NCBI GenBank assembly: GCA_019635695.1
Contig: JAHBYZ010000009.1
Location: forward strand, 53,999-117,998
Source of the DNA: Rhizobiaceae bacterium
GTDB lineage: Bacteria > Pseudomonadota > Alphaproteobacteria > Rhizobiales > Rhizobiaceae
DNA length: 64,000 nt
Direction: 5' to 3'
Part shown: piece by piece, positions 27,641 through 36,709 of the stretch
Layout: the number at the start of each line of letters is the position of its first letter
Numbering within the stretch: position 1 is the stretch's first letter
Made by a program: the position numbers and the translations under genes
The notes under the pieces: generated by a model
Told to the model about the DNA's origin: nothing
Databases searched by the model: none
Seen by the model: the letters and a program-made list of their open reading frames with translations, nothing else

Positions 27641-28935
27641 TCCTTCTGCGCGGCCGCACGCTGAGCTTCATCACCGAGCCAGAAGGCATCGACGACCGGG
27701 CCTCCTACCGCTACTTCGAAGACGGCGGAATCCTCATCGACAAGGGCCACATCGTCGCCACCGGCGATTTCGGCCCGCTCGCGTCCGGCATCGGCAAGGA
27801 CGCCGAAATCGTCGATCATCGGCCGCACCTCATCCTGCCCGGATTCATCGACGCCCATGTGCACATGCCGCAGATGCAGGTGATCGCCAGCTACGGCGCC
27901 GAGCTTCTCGACTGGCTGAACAACTACACCTTCCCGGAAGAGACGAAGTTCCGCGACGCGCAGCATTCGCGGCGCATAGCCCGCCTGTTCCTCGACCAGA
28001 TGGTCTCGCAGGGAACCACGACGGTGGCCGCCTACTGCACGGTACACAAGGCGTCAGCCGAAGCCTTCTTCGCCGAGGCGCTGTCGCGCGACATGCGCGT
28101 CATCGCGGGAAAATGCCTGATGGACCGCAACGCACCGGAAGGTCTGCGCGACACAGCCAGGACCGGCTACGACGACACGAAGGCGCTGATCGCCGAATGG
28201 CACGGCCGCGGCCGGCTGCACTACGCCATCACCCCGCGCTTCGCGATCACCTCGACCGACGAGCAGATGGCCGCCTGCGGAGCGCTTGCCAACGAATTTC
28301 CCGACCTGCACATCCAGACGCACCTTTCGGAAAACCGCGCCGAGATCGACTACACGCAGACGCTGTTTCCGTGGTCGAAGGACTACACCGACGTCTACGA
28401 GCGCTTCGGCCTGCTGGGCCACAAGACGCTGTTCGGCCACTGCATCCACCTGACCGAGCGCGAGGCCGACGCGCTGTCGGACTCCGGCTCCGTCGCGGTG
28501 TTCTGCCCGACCTCGAACCTGTTCCTGGGCTCCGGCCTGTTCGACTACCACCGCTACAAGCGCCGGCCGAAACCGCTGCGCGTGGCGGCGGCCAGCGACG
28601 TCGGCGGCGGCACCAACTATTCGATGCTGCGCACCATGGATGAGGGCTACAAGGTCATCGCGCTGCAGGGCGAGAAGCTGAACCCGCTGGCGTCCTTCTG
28701 GCAGATGACGCTGGGAAACGCCCGCGCCCTGTCGCTGGAGGCGCATGTCGGCACGCTGGAGCCCGGCACCGACGCCGACATCGTCGTGCTCGACGCCCGC
28801 GCCACGCCCGGCATGGCGCTGCGCATGGAAACGATCGAGACGCTCGCCGAGGAACTGTTCCTGCTGCAGACCCTCGGCGACGACCGCGCGGTCAGGGAAG
28901 TCTACGTGGCGGGCAAGCCGGCGAAGGGCGCGTAG
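27637..28935 (+). CDS. guaD: Guanine deaminase
   Basis: A 432-residue metal-dependent amidohydrolase that converts guanine to xanthine and ammonia, feeding XdhAB. The zinc site shows FIDAHVHMPQMQ, HLSENRAEID, FGHCIHLTE and AASDVGGGTNYSM in order, and the DYTQTLFP-type loop after HLSEN is typical of GuaD. It begins at TTG 27637, overlapping the puuD stop (TTGA), a start that fits the N-terminus LLRGRTLSF; no other start is near. The puuD-guaD coupling points to a purine salvage-to-degradation operon. Confidence 0.92.
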   Translation: MILLRGRTLSFITEPEGIDDRASYRYFEDGGILIDKGHIVATGDFGPLASGIGKDAEIVDHRPHLILPGFIDAHVHMPQMQVIASYGAELLDWLNNYTFPEETKFRDAQHSRRIARLFLDQMVSQGTTTVAAYCTVHKASAEAFFAEALSRDMRVIAGKCLMDRNAPEGLRDTARTGYDDTKALIAEWHGRGRLHYAITPRFAITSTDEQMAACGALANEFPDLHIQTHLSENRAEIDYTQTLFPWSKDYTDVYERFGLLGHKTLFGHCIHLTEREADALSDSGSVAVFCPTSNLFLGSGLFDYHRYKRRPKPLRVAAASDVGGGTNYSMLRTMDEGYKVIALQGEKLNPLASFWQMTLGNARALSLEAHVGTLEPGTDADIVVLDARATPGMALRMETIETLAEELFLLQTLGDDRAVREVYVAGKPAKGA

Positions 28936-28995
28936 TCGCGCTTGCTTCGGAGTGCGGCGACCGGCAATACATGCCCACCGCAGCGGGAGGACAGC

Positions 28996-29493
28996 ATGGC
29001 CGCCGAAGACGATCTGAAAATCATCGCGAAGCAGGAAAAGGAGCTGGTTTTCGACGGCTTCGACGAGGCGCGCGCCTTCACACTTGGCTCGGCGCTGCGC
29101 GAGATCGCGCTGGAGAGGGGGCTCGGCGTCGTCGTCGACATCCGCTTCTGGAACCGCCCGCTGTTCTTCGCGGCGACCGCCGGCGTCAATGCCGGCAACC
29201 ACGAATGGGTCCGGCGCAAGATCAACGTCGTGAAGCGCTTCCTGAAAAGCAGCTACCGCATGGTGCTGGAACAGCAGCGGCCGGACCGCACCTTCGCCCC
29301 ACAGCATGGGCTCAGCGCCGAAGATTACGTGCTGGCCGGCGGCGGCTTTCCGATAACCGTCAGGGGCGTAGGCCCCGTGGGCGCCATCACGGTATCCGGC
29401 CTGCCCGAACGCGAGGATCACAACCTCGTCGTAGAGGCGCTGTGCGCGCATCTCGGCAAGGATCACGGATCTCACGCGCTGCCTGCTGCATGA
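28996..29493 (+). CDS. UPF0303 / heme-degrading-domain-like protein
   Basis: A 165-residue protein of the UPF0303 family (related to HbpS/GlcG-like domains). Visible parts are LGVVVDIRFWNRPLFFAAT (about 46-64), a later RRKINVVKRFLKSSY and GGFPITVRGVGPVGAITVSG (about 121-140). Function is unknown; related domains bind haem or small metabolites. ATG 28996 follows GGGAGGACAGC. It is tied to gckA by an ATGA overlap, and lies 60 bases after guaD in the same direction, so it may be part of the purine operon. Confidence 0.82.
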   Translation: MAAEDDLKIIAKQEKELVFDGFDEARAFTLGSALREIALERGLGVVVDIRFWNRPLFFAATAGVNAGNHEWVRRKINVVKRFLKSSYRMVLEQQRPDRTFAPQHGLSAEDYVLAGGGFPITVRGVGPVGAITVSGLPEREDHNLVVEALCAHLGKDHGSHALPAA

Positions 29494-30758
29494 GCGTCGA
29501 CGACCCGCGCGCACTCTTTCGCGCGATCTTCGCCGCCGCCGTCACGGCTGCTGATTCCGCGCAGGTGGTACGGGATTTCCTGCCCCCGCGGCCGAAGGGC
29601 CGCACCGTCGTCGTCGGTGCCGGCAAGGCTTCGACCGAAATGGCGCGCGCATTCGAGCGGGTCTGGGACGGCTCGCTGGAGGGCGTGGTGGTCACCCGCC
29701 ACGGCCAGGGCGTGCCCTGCGAACGCATACGCGTGCTGCACAGCGCCCATCCGGTCCCGGACGCGGCCGGGCTGGCCGCCTCGGAGGCCTTGCTCAAAGC
29801 CGTCGCCGGCCTGACTGCCGACGACCTCGTCGTAGCCCTGATCTCCGGCGGCGGCTCGGCGCTGCTGCCCGCGCCGCCGCCCGGACTGACGCTGGACGAC
29901 GAGATCGCGGTCAACCGCGCGCTGCTCGCGTCGGGCGCGCCGATCTCGGCGATGAACACGCTGCGCAAGCATGTCTCGACCATCAAGGGCGGCCGGCTGG
30001 CGCTCGCCGCTCACCCCGCCCGTGTCGTCACGCTCGTCGTCTCCGACATACCCGGCGACAACCCCGCCTTCGTCGCCTCCGGGCCGACCGTTCCCGACAC
30101 GGCCTCGCGCGCGGATGCGCTGAAGATCGCCGTCGACTGGCGGCTCGACCTGCCGGACGCGGTGATGGCGCATCTGCGCTCGCCCGCCGCCGACGCGCCG
30201 CGTCCGGACGACCCGCGCCTTGCCCGCAACGAAATCCATGTCATCGCCTCGGCAGCAATCTCGCTGGATGCCGCCGCGGCGGAAGCGCGCAAGGCCGGCA
30301 TCGAGACGATGATCCTCTCCGATTCCATCGAGGGCGAGGCGCGCGAGGTCGGCTCCGTCCATGCCGCCATCGCCCGCGAGATCGCCGCGCGCGACCGGCC
30401 GTTTCGCAAGCCTGTCCTGCTGCTCTCGGGTGGCGAGACGACGGTCACCCTGCGCGGCAAGGGTGGACGCGGCGGACGCAACGCCGAATTCCTGCTGTCT
30501 CTGGCGCTCGGCATAGACGGCGTTCCGGGCATCCACGCCTTCGCCGCCGACACGGACGGCATAGACGGGACGCAAGACAACGCCGGCGCTTTCGCCGACT
30601 CGACCTCCGCCGCACGCATGCGCGCCGCCGGCGCCGACCCTCGCGCGGCGCTGATGCGCAACGACGCATGGAGCGCGTTCGACGCCGTCGGCGACCTGTT
30701 CGTGTCCGGCCCGACCGGCACCAACGTCAACGACCTGCGTGCGGTGCTGGTCCGCTGA
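29490..30758 (+). CDS. gckA: Glycerate 2-kinase (GckA/TtuD, MOFRL family)
   Basis: A 422-residue MOFRL-family kinase that phosphorylates D-glycerate, usually to 2-phosphoglycerate. It shows VVVGAGKASTEMARAFE, ALISGGGSALLP, MNTLRKHVSTIKGGRLA and the C-terminal MOFRL segment LSGGETTVTLRGKGGRGGRN. In ureide or glyoxylate metabolism glycerate forms from glyoxylate through tartronate semialdehyde, so its place at the end of the puuD-guaD run fits a sink for glyoxylate made by AllA. ATG overlaps the preceding stop (ATGA 29490-29493). The name follows the family; hydroxypyruvate-linked or tartrate routes are alternatives. Confidence 0.88.
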   Translation: MSVDDPRALFRAIFAAAVTAADSAQVVRDFLPPRPKGRTVVVGAGKASTEMARAFERVWDGSLEGVVVTRHGQGVPCERIRVLHSAHPVPDAAGLAASEALLKAVAGLTADDLVVALISGGGSALLPAPPPGLTLDDEIAVNRALLASGAPISAMNTLRKHVSTIKGGRLALAAHPARVVTLVVSDIPGDNPAFVASGPTVPDTASRADALKIAVDWRLDLPDAVMAHLRSPAADAPRPDDPRLARNEIHVIASAAISLDAAAAEARKAGIETMILSDSIEGEAREVGSVHAAIAREIAARDRPFRKPVLLLSGGETTVTLRGKGGRGGRNAEFLLSLALGIDGVPGIHAFAADTDGIDGTQDNAGAFADSTSAARMRAAGADPRAALMRNDAWSAFDAVGDLFVSGPTGTNVNDLRAVLVR

Positions 30759-30761
30759 CCC

Positions 30762-32141
30762 CTATACCTCGTGCAGATAAAGTCTGTAGTCGAGGTCGCT
30801 GACCGTGCGCGCAACGCGCAGATATTCGGCGTGCTTGATCGCCGTGAAGGTGCGGTGCATGTCCTCGCCGAGCGCGCCCTTCAGAAACGCCGACGCCTTC
30901 GCCGCTTCGATAGCCGAGCGCCAGTCCGGCGGCATCGCCACGCTGCTCTCGCGCTCGTAGCCGTTGCCTTCGACCATCGGGCCGGGGTCGAGTCTTTCGT
31001 CCAGCCCCTTGCCGATGCCGGCGAGCACCGTCGCCGCGACCAGGTAGGGATTGGCGTCGACGCCCGACGGCCGGTGCTCGATGCGCCGGTTCTTCGCATC
31101 GCCGGCCGGCACGCGCAGGGCCACCGAACGGTTGTTGACGCCCCAGGTCGGCGCGACCGGAGCGTAGGATTGGCTGACGAAGCGCCGCCACGAATTGGCG
31201 TGCGGGGCGAAGACCAGCATCGATTCCGGCATGGTCGCCGCCAGCCCGCCGAGCGCATGAAGGAGCAACGGCGCCCACTCGCCCTCGCGCGTCTCGGTGA
31301 ACACGTTTCCGTCCGTGCCGGCCATCGACACGTGCAGATGCATGCCGGAGCCGGCGTAACGCTCGATCGGCTTGGCCATGAAGCAGGCGACAACGCCGTG
31401 GCGGCGCGCCTGCGCCCGCACCAGCCGCTTGAGCATCACGAGGTCGTCGGCCGCCCGCATCAGGTCGGTGCGGTAGTTCAGCGTCAACTCGTACTGGCCC
31501 GGCGCGTATTCCGAGATCACCGTCTCCGCCGGGATCCCCTGCCCTTTCGCGTCGGCGTAGATGTCGGAAAACAGCGGCTCCATGCCATGCAGATGGTCGA
31601 CCGAATAGACCTCGGTCTTGTTCGAGACGCGCCCGTCGAGCACGGCGCGCGCCGGCTGCGCCCGCCCTTCCGCGTCGCGCTCGCGGTCGAGCAGGAAGAA
31701 CTCCAGCTCGAACGCGCCGGCCGGCTTCAGCGCGCGCACGGCGAAGCCATCGATCTGCCGCTGCATGGCATGCCGGGGGTCCGAGGTCATCGGCACACCC
31801 TCGAGCGAATACATCGACATCAAGAGCTGTCCGCGCGCCGGGCTGGTGCCGTGCATGGGGACCAGCGTGCCGGGGATAGGCCAGCCGCGCAGGTCGCCGT
31901 CGCCGCTGTCCCAGATCAGGCCGGTCTCGTGGACGTCCTCGCCGGTGATGTCGAGCCCGAGGATCGAGATCGGCAGGTGCCGACCCGACTTGTAGAGCGG
32001 CAGCAATTCGTGCCGGCGGATGATCTTGCCGCGCCCGATGCCGTTGGCGTCGGTCAGCACGATGTCGAAGGCTTCGATCTGCGGATGCGCGGCGAGGAAG
32101 GCCTCGGCTTCTTCCACCGTGGACCCTGATGGGGAAATCAT
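30762..32141 (-). CDS. Glutamine-synthetase-like protein (probable gamma-glutamyl amine ligase)
   Basis: A 459-residue GS-family protein. The canonical active-site parts are present in altered form: FELEFFLL (ExE), QYELTLNY, GSGMHLHVSM with the ammonium-side His, NSWRRF, NRSVALRVP and RIEHRPSGVDANPYL. The family includes PuuA-type gamma-glutamyl-polyamine and gamma-glutamyl-amine synthetases, and the deviations from housekeeping GlnA point that way. It is translationally coupled by an ATGA overlap to a class III aminotransferase upstream. A Glu-amide-forming role in amine catabolism is likely but the substrate is unknown. Confidence 0.8.
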   Translation of the reverse strand: MISPSGSTVEEAEAFLAAHPQIEAFDIVLTDANGIGRGKIIRRHELLPLYKSGRHLPISILGLDITGEDVHETGLIWDSGDGDLRGWPIPGTLVPMHGTSPARGQLLMSMYSLEGVPMTSDPRHAMQRQIDGFAVRALKPAGAFELEFFLLDRERDAEGRAQPARAVLDGRVSNKTEVYSVDHLHGMEPLFSDIYADAKGQGIPAETVISEYAPGQYELTLNYRTDLMRAADDLVMLKRLVRAQARRHGVVACFMAKPIERYAGSGMHLHVSMAGTDGNVFTETREGEWAPLLLHALGGLAATMPESMLVFAPHANSWRRFVSQSYAPVAPTWGVNNRSVALRVPAGDAKNRRIEHRPSGVDANPYLVAATVLAGIGKGLDERLDPGPMVEGNGYERESSVAMPPDWRSAIEAAKASAFLKGALGEDMHRTFTAIKHAEYLRVARTVSDLDYRLYLHEV

Positions 32142-33517
32142 GCCGTCAATTCCCCCAGAACGTCGCCGAACGCCGCCACCAGCCGCTCCACCTGCTTTTC
32201 CTTCGTCGCCGGCGACACAAGCATCATGTTGTGGAACGGTGCAATCAGGCAGCCGCGATTGGCGAGCGCGACATGGATGGCCGCCTCCAGCGCCGGCTGG
32301 TGCGCCCGCTCGGCCTCCGCGCCGTTGATCAGCGGCCCCGGCGCGCAGACGAACTCGACGCGCGCGCCGACCCGCACGACATGCCAAGGTAGACCGCGCG
32401 CCGCGATCGCCTCGCCCAGGCCCAGCGCCAGCCGCTCCGCCAGCACTTCCATGCGGGCGTAGTTCTCTCCGGTCATCACCTCTTCCAGCGTCGCGCGCAT
32501 GGCGGCGAGCTGCATCGGGTTGGCCGACAGCGTGGTGCCCATGCCGGAATGGCCGGCAGGCCGGGCACGGTCGTAGGCGGCGAAGCGCTCCGCCACCTCC
32601 CGCGTCATGCCCCACACGCTGGCCGGCACGCCGGCGGCGACCGGCTTGCCGAGCACGAACAGGTCGGGCTCCAGCCCGTAGGCCCGTGTGTAACCGCCCG
32701 GACCCGTCGAGATCGTGTGCGTCTCGTCGATGAGCAGCAGCGTGCCGGCCTTTCGGGTCGCCTCGCGCAAGGTGTCGTGAAAGCCCGGCTGCGGCAGCAC
32801 CATGCAGGAATTGGTCATCACCGGCTCGGTGATGACGGCCGCCACGTCGTCATGCGCTAGCGCTCTTTCCAGCGCAGGAATATCGTTGAACTCCACGACA
32901 CGGGTGTTCGCTGTCAGGTCGCGGAACTCGCCGACCATGCCCGGCCGGTTGACCGCCCGACGGCCCTTCAGCCGCACGAAGGTCTCGTCCACCGTGCCGT
33001 GATAGCAGCCGTTGAAGACGAGAATCTTCGACCGCCCCGTGACGGCACGGGCGACCCTGAGCGCGAAGCGGTTGGCGTCCGTGGCGGTGGTGGCGACCTG
33101 CCAGACCGGCAGGCCGAAACGTTCGGCGAGCAGCGCACCGACCACGGCCGCGTCCTCGCCGGGTAGCATCGTGGTCAGCCCACGCCGCGCCTGCCGGCGG
33201 ATCGCCTTCGCCACCGGCGCAGGCGAGTGGCCGAACATCGCGCCCGTGTCGCCGAGGCAGAAATCGTCGAGCCTGTGCCCGTCGATATCGGTGATCCTGG
33301 CGCCGCGGGCCTTCTTCACCACCGGCGCAAACGGCATCGGCCAGTCGCGCATCCAGTGCAACGGCAGGCCGGCAAGCCAGTGCTGCGCGCCTTCCGCCAC
33401 GCGCACCGCAGACAGCGGCCGCGCCGCGGCGAAGGCGGCCGCCTCACGCGTGCGCAGCGCCCCGATCCGCCGCGCCGGAACGCCCGCGACGAGCCGCGAT
33501 GTCGATGTGTCGATCAT
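32138..33517 (-). CDS. Class III PLP-dependent aminotransferase
   Basis: A 459-residue class III (subgroup II) aminotransferase of the glutamate-1-semialdehyde aminomutase relative type. Key parts are GDTGAMFGHSPAPVAKAI, CYHGTVDETFV, LLIDETHTISTG (PLP-pyridine Asp/Glu region) and LGKPVAAGVPASVWG with the probable PLP Lys. It starts at ATG 33517 and ends overlapping the GS-like gene. The pair probably processes amines or amino acids. The frame upstream of ATG 33517 overlaps the divergent gene's promoter and was not used. Confidence 0.82.
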   Translation of the reverse strand: MIDTSTSRLVAGVPARRIGALRTREAAAFAAARPLSAVRVAEGAQHWLAGLPLHWMRDWPMPFAPVVKKARGARITDIDGHRLDDFCLGDTGAMFGHSPAPVAKAIRRQARRGLTTMLPGEDAAVVGALLAERFGLPVWQVATTATDANRFALRVARAVTGRSKILVFNGCYHGTVDETFVRLKGRRAVNRPGMVGEFRDLTANTRVVEFNDIPALERALAHDDVAAVITEPVMTNSCMVLPQPGFHDTLREATRKAGTLLLIDETHTISTGPGGYTRAYGLEPDLFVLGKPVAAGVPASVWGMTREVAERFAAYDRARPAGHSGMGTTLSANPMQLAAMRATLEEVMTGENYARMEVLAERLALGLGEAIAARGLPWHVVRVGARVEFVCAPGPLINGAEAERAHQPALEAAIHVALANRGCLIAPFHNMMLVSPATKEKQVERLVAAFGDVLGELTA

Positions 33518-33628
33518 GGACACCCCCACGCGCCTTGTAACCGGCGCGGCGACATCCCGGCAACGGGGAGACATGAAGCTGAAACGAACCCAAGCGAAAC
33601 AGCCGCGCAACGACCGAGGGAGAACACC

Positions 33629-34114
33629 ATGCGCACCACCATCCTTGCCCTGGCGCTGGCCGCCGCCGCATCGCTCGCCGCCGCACTGGCGGTCGGTACG
33701 GCACCGGCCTCCGCGTCCGGTGGCCTGTCATGCAGCGCCGGCGACAAGGGGGTCGCGATCGAGCTCGAAGGCGGCGTCACGCGCGGCATGGGCGGCCCGC
33801 TTTTCAGCTTCAGCGGCGAGGTCACCATCAAGGACGAAGCCGTGGCCGCCGACCTGCGCAGGACCAAATTCGAGTTGGCCCATGTCGCCCAATACTGGCT
33901 GGACGGCAAGGACCTGCGCCTCGGCCTCTACCGCGAGCGCGATGCCGAAAAGCCGCACGGCTACGTGCAGGTCGACGTGATGACGCAGAACCCGGGCGAG
34001 CCCGACGAGGGCATGTACGAAGGCACGTTCACCCTCACGGCGTGGGACACCACCGGCGACGGCGATCCCAAGGAATTCCATGCCGAGGGCGAGATCGAGT
34101 GCTTCTCTGAATAG
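33629..34114 (+). CDS. Unrecognised secreted protein (161 aa)
   Basis: A 161-residue protein with a clear N-terminal signal peptide (MRTTILALALAAAASLAAAL) and probable cleavage after an ASA near residue 29. The mature part (GLSCSAGDKGVAIELEGGVT, YWLDGKDLRLGLYRERD, EGEIECFSE) is beta-rich with one Cys near each end, which could form a disulfide. No family is recognised by eye. GAGGGAGAAC 8 bases upstream supports ATG 33629. It is divergent from the aminotransferase gene. Confidence 0.65.
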   Translation: MRTTILALALAAAASLAAALAVGTAPASASGGLSCSAGDKGVAIELEGGVTRGMGGPLFSFSGEVTIKDEAVAADLRRTKFELAHVAQYWLDGKDLRLGLYRERDAEKPHGYVQVDVMTQNPGEPDEGMYEGTFTLTAWDTTGDGDPKEFHAEGEIECFSE

Positions 34115-34171
34115 CGCTGGACCAGTCTTGGGCCTTTGACGACGGGCGGCCGCAGCGGCAATAACGTCGCC

Positions 34172-34654
34172 ATGGCCGCCCTCGACACCGTTGCCCCCCT
34201 CAGCCCCGATCTGCTGCCCGCCGCGCTCGCGCTCAACAACGACCACGCGGCCGAACTGTCGTTGCTCGACGATGCCCGCTTCCGCCAGTTGGTTGCGTGG
34301 TCGTGGTACTCGGCCGTCATCGGGCCGGCTGACGCCCTGATCCTGACCTTCGACCCTTCCAGCCCCTACGACAGTCCGAACTTCCGCTGGTTCCAGTCGC
34401 ACTACCCGCGCTTCGTCTATGTCGACCGGGTCGTCGTCGCGCCCCGTGCACGCGGTCGCGGGCTGGCGCGGCGCCTCTACAACGCGGTCTTCGAAAAGGC
34501 GCGTGCGGAAAACCTGCCGATGGTGACTTGCGAGATCAATCTCGACCCGCCCAATCCCGGCTCGGAGGCCTTCCACGCCGCGATGGGCTTTTCGGCGGTC
34601 GGCGACGCCACGCCCAACGGCAAGGCCGTCCGCTATTTCACGAAGGCGCTTTAG
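34172..34654 (+). CDS. GNAT-family N-acetyltransferase
   Basis: A 160-residue GNAT protein with the acetyl-CoA-binding motif A, VVVAPRARGRGLARRLY (about 86-102). Substrate unknown. ATG 34172 (MAALDTV) is chosen because it precedes the domain closely; a TTG 36 bases upstream is in frame but less likely. It lies 57 bases after the secreted protein gene and converges with the WD40 gene, their stops overlapping by 3 bases. Confidence 0.8.
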   Translation: MAALDTVAPLSPDLLPAALALNNDHAAELSLLDDARFRQLVAWSWYSAVIGPADALILTFDPSSPYDSPNFRWFQSHYPRFVYVDRVVVAPRARGRGLARRLYNAVFEKARAENLPMVTCEINLDPPNPGSEAFHAAMGFSAVGDATPNGKAVRYFTKAL

Positions 34655-35625
34655 CCCGAGATATCCACGACGCCGCAGTCGCCCGCCTCGGACCCGAATG
34701 CCAGCCGGCGGCCGGCCTTGTCCCAGGCCATCGAGGTGACCGGCCCCTTGCCGCCGCGCCGCAGCAGCACCTCGCGCTGGTCCGCGCAGCGCGCCGCCAG
34801 CACCATGCCGTCGGCATAACCGATCGCCACGATCTCGTCAGCCGGATGAAAGCAGACCGCGGTGGCGGACGAATCGCCGCGCGTACCGAGCTCCAGCGGC
34901 GCCTTGCCCATAGGCCCGTCCTTCGCCTGGAACGGCCAGACGATCGCCGCCGGCGCGCCGCTGGAGGCCAGCCAGCGCCCCTTCGGCGCCCACGACAGGC
35001 TCTTCACCTTGGACGGGTAGCCCGTCATGCGCATGTGCTTGCCGTCCACCAGCTTCCAGCCGTGCAGCGCGTTCTCCTGCATGGCAGTGACAAGGAACTG
35101 CCCGTCGGGCGAAAACGTCACCATCTTGTGAGCGCCGGCCCATTCGAGCTCGGTCGGCTTGCCTTGCGCGGCGGGGAAATGCAGCGTCGCACCGTTGTAG
35201 CGCGCCACAGCGATGCGCATGCCCTTCGGCGCGAAGGCGATCGCCTCAGCCGTGCGCGCGTGCTGGAACTCGCGCACCTTTCCATCCGGCAATTTCACGA
35301 AGGCGCTCTTGCCCACGGCCCACGCGACCGTGCCCTGCGGGCCGGGCGCCACCGCCTGCACCCATTTGCGGCCGGCTTCCGCGACAGTGGTGATCGCACC
35401 ATTCGCGGCGATCGACAGCACCTTGCCGTCTTCGCCGCCGGTGATCAGCGCCTTGTTATCCTCAGTCGCAACCGCCGCCAACAGGCCGTCATGCGCCTGC
35501 ACATGCTTGTGGCCGTTGTCGAGCCGGTGAACGGAGCCGTCCGCCAGCGCGAAATGCGGCACGTCGTCCAGCCAGCAGGCGGTGACGCAATGGCCGGTGA
35601 GGTCGAGCGGCGCGACTGTGGGCAT
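34651..35625 (-). CDS. WD40 repeat protein, partner of the COG0523 gene
   Basis: A 324-residue protein with about six to seven degenerate WD40-type blades (for example VTACWLDDVPHFALADG, MVTFSPDGQFLVTAMQ, VKSLSWAPKGRWLASSG, VTSMAWDKAGRRLAFGSE), spanning nearly the whole chain, and no signal peptide. In alphaproteobacteria such a gene commonly follows a COG0523/CobW-like GTPase under zinc control, as it does here 58 bases downstream. A scaffold role with the GTPase is inferred; no metal site is evident in it. Confidence 0.78.
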   Translation of the reverse strand: MPTVAPLDLTGHCVTACWLDDVPHFALADGSVHRLDNGHKHVQAHDGLLAAVATEDNKALITGGEDGKVLSIAANGAITTVAEAGRKWVQAVAPGPQGTVAWAVGKSAFVKLPDGKVREFQHARTAEAIAFAPKGMRIAVARYNGATLHFPAAQGKPTELEWAGAHKMVTFSPDGQFLVTAMQENALHGWKLVDGKHMRMTGYPSKVKSLSWAPKGRWLASSGAPAAIVWPFQAKDGPMGKAPLELGTRGDSSATAVCFHPADEIVAIGYADGMVLAARCADQREVLLRRGGKGPVTSMAWDKAGRRLAFGSEAGDCGVVDISG

Positions 35626-35683
35626 TATTGTTCTGATCTCCGGGCGGCTGGTTGTGGCTAACTAGCCGCCCTTCGCCGGCGCC

Positions 35684-36709
35684 TCAAGCTGCCTGGCAGG
35701 CCTCGAAGGTGCGGCGCAGGCGCTCCTCGTCAAGGTCGCGCCCGATCAGCACCAGCCGCGTCTCGCGCTTCTCGCCGTCCTTCCACGGCCGCTGGTGGTC
35801 GCCTTCGAGGATCATGTGCACGGCCTGCACGACATAGCGCTCCGGGTCGTTCCTGAGGGCGATGACACCCTTGAGCCGCAGGATGTTCGGTCCGTCCATC
35901 TGCGTCGTCTTCTCGATCCAAGGGAAGAACTTCTTCGGGTCCATCTCGCCGCCGCGCAGCGAGATCGACTTCACCGTGACATCGTGGATGTCGGACGGGC
36001 CGTGGTGATGATGCCCGTGGTCATGCCCGTCATGGTCGTGATGATGGTCATCGTCGCCGTCGAGGAAATGCGGATCGTTCTCCAGCGCGCGCGACAGGTC
36101 GAACGCACCGCGGTCGAGCACTTCCTTCAGATCGACTCCCGAGCGCTCCGTGCGGTGTATCTTCGCGGCGGGGTTGATGGCGCGCACGGTCGCCTCGACC
36201 TTGGCGAGATCCTCGGGGCTTACGAGATCGGTCTTGTTGAGCACGATCACGTCGGCAAACGCGATCTGGTCCTCGGCCTCCTTGCTGTCCTTTAGCCTGA
36301 GCGGCAGGTGCTTGGCGTCGACCAGCGCAACCACGGCATCGAGCTTCGTCTTGGAGCGCACGTCGTCGTCCATGAAGAAGGTCTGCGCGACAGGCGCCGG
36401 ATCGGCCAGCCCGGTGGTTTCCACGAGGATGGCGTCGAAGCGGCCCGGCCGGCGCATCAGGCCCTCGACGGTGCGGATCAGGTCGCCGCGCACCGTGCAG
36501 CAGACGCAGCCATTGTTCATCTCGTAGATTTCCTCGTCGGACTCCACGATCAGGTCATTGTCGATGCCGATCTCGCCAAACTCGTTGACGATGACGGCAT
36601 AGCGGCGGCCGTGGCTCTCCGAGAGGATGCGGTTCAGCAGCGTCGTCTTGCCGGCGCCGAGATAGCCGGTGAGCACGGTGACGGGTATCTGCGCTTGCGC
36701 CTGCGCCAT
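35684..36709 (-). CDS. COG0523 (CobW/YciC-like) metal-handling GTPase
   Basis: A 341-residue G3E-family GTPase. Walker [10 protein letters not shown] (15-23), the family's metal-binding CxCC at C68, C70 and C71 (NNGCVCC), NKTD (158-161), and a His-rich stretch at 214-242 with twelve His, which is likely a zinc-binding loop. COG0523 proteins deliver or store metal, most often zinc, and are usually made when zinc is scarce. The start at ATG 36709 has GAGG 8 bases upstream, which falls inside a possible leader hairpin. A Zur box could not be identified. The WD40 gene follows. Confidence 0.88.
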   Translation of the reverse strand: MAQAQAQIPVTVLTGYLGAGKTTLLNRILSESHGRRYAVIVNEFGEIGIDNDLIVESDEEIYEMNNGCVCCTVRGDLIRTVEGLMRRPGRFDAILVETTGLADPAPVAQTFFMDDDVRSKTKLDAVVALVDAKHLPLRLKDSKEAEDQIAFADVIVLNKTDLVSPEDLAKVEATVRAINPAAKIHRTERSGVDLKEVLDRGAFDLSRALENDPHFLDGDDDHHHDHDGHDHGHHHHGPSDIHDVTVKSISLRGGEMDPKKFFPWIEKTTQMDGPNILRLKGVIALRNDPERYVVQAVHMILEGDHQRPWKDGEKRETRLVLIGRDLDEERLRRTFEACQAA

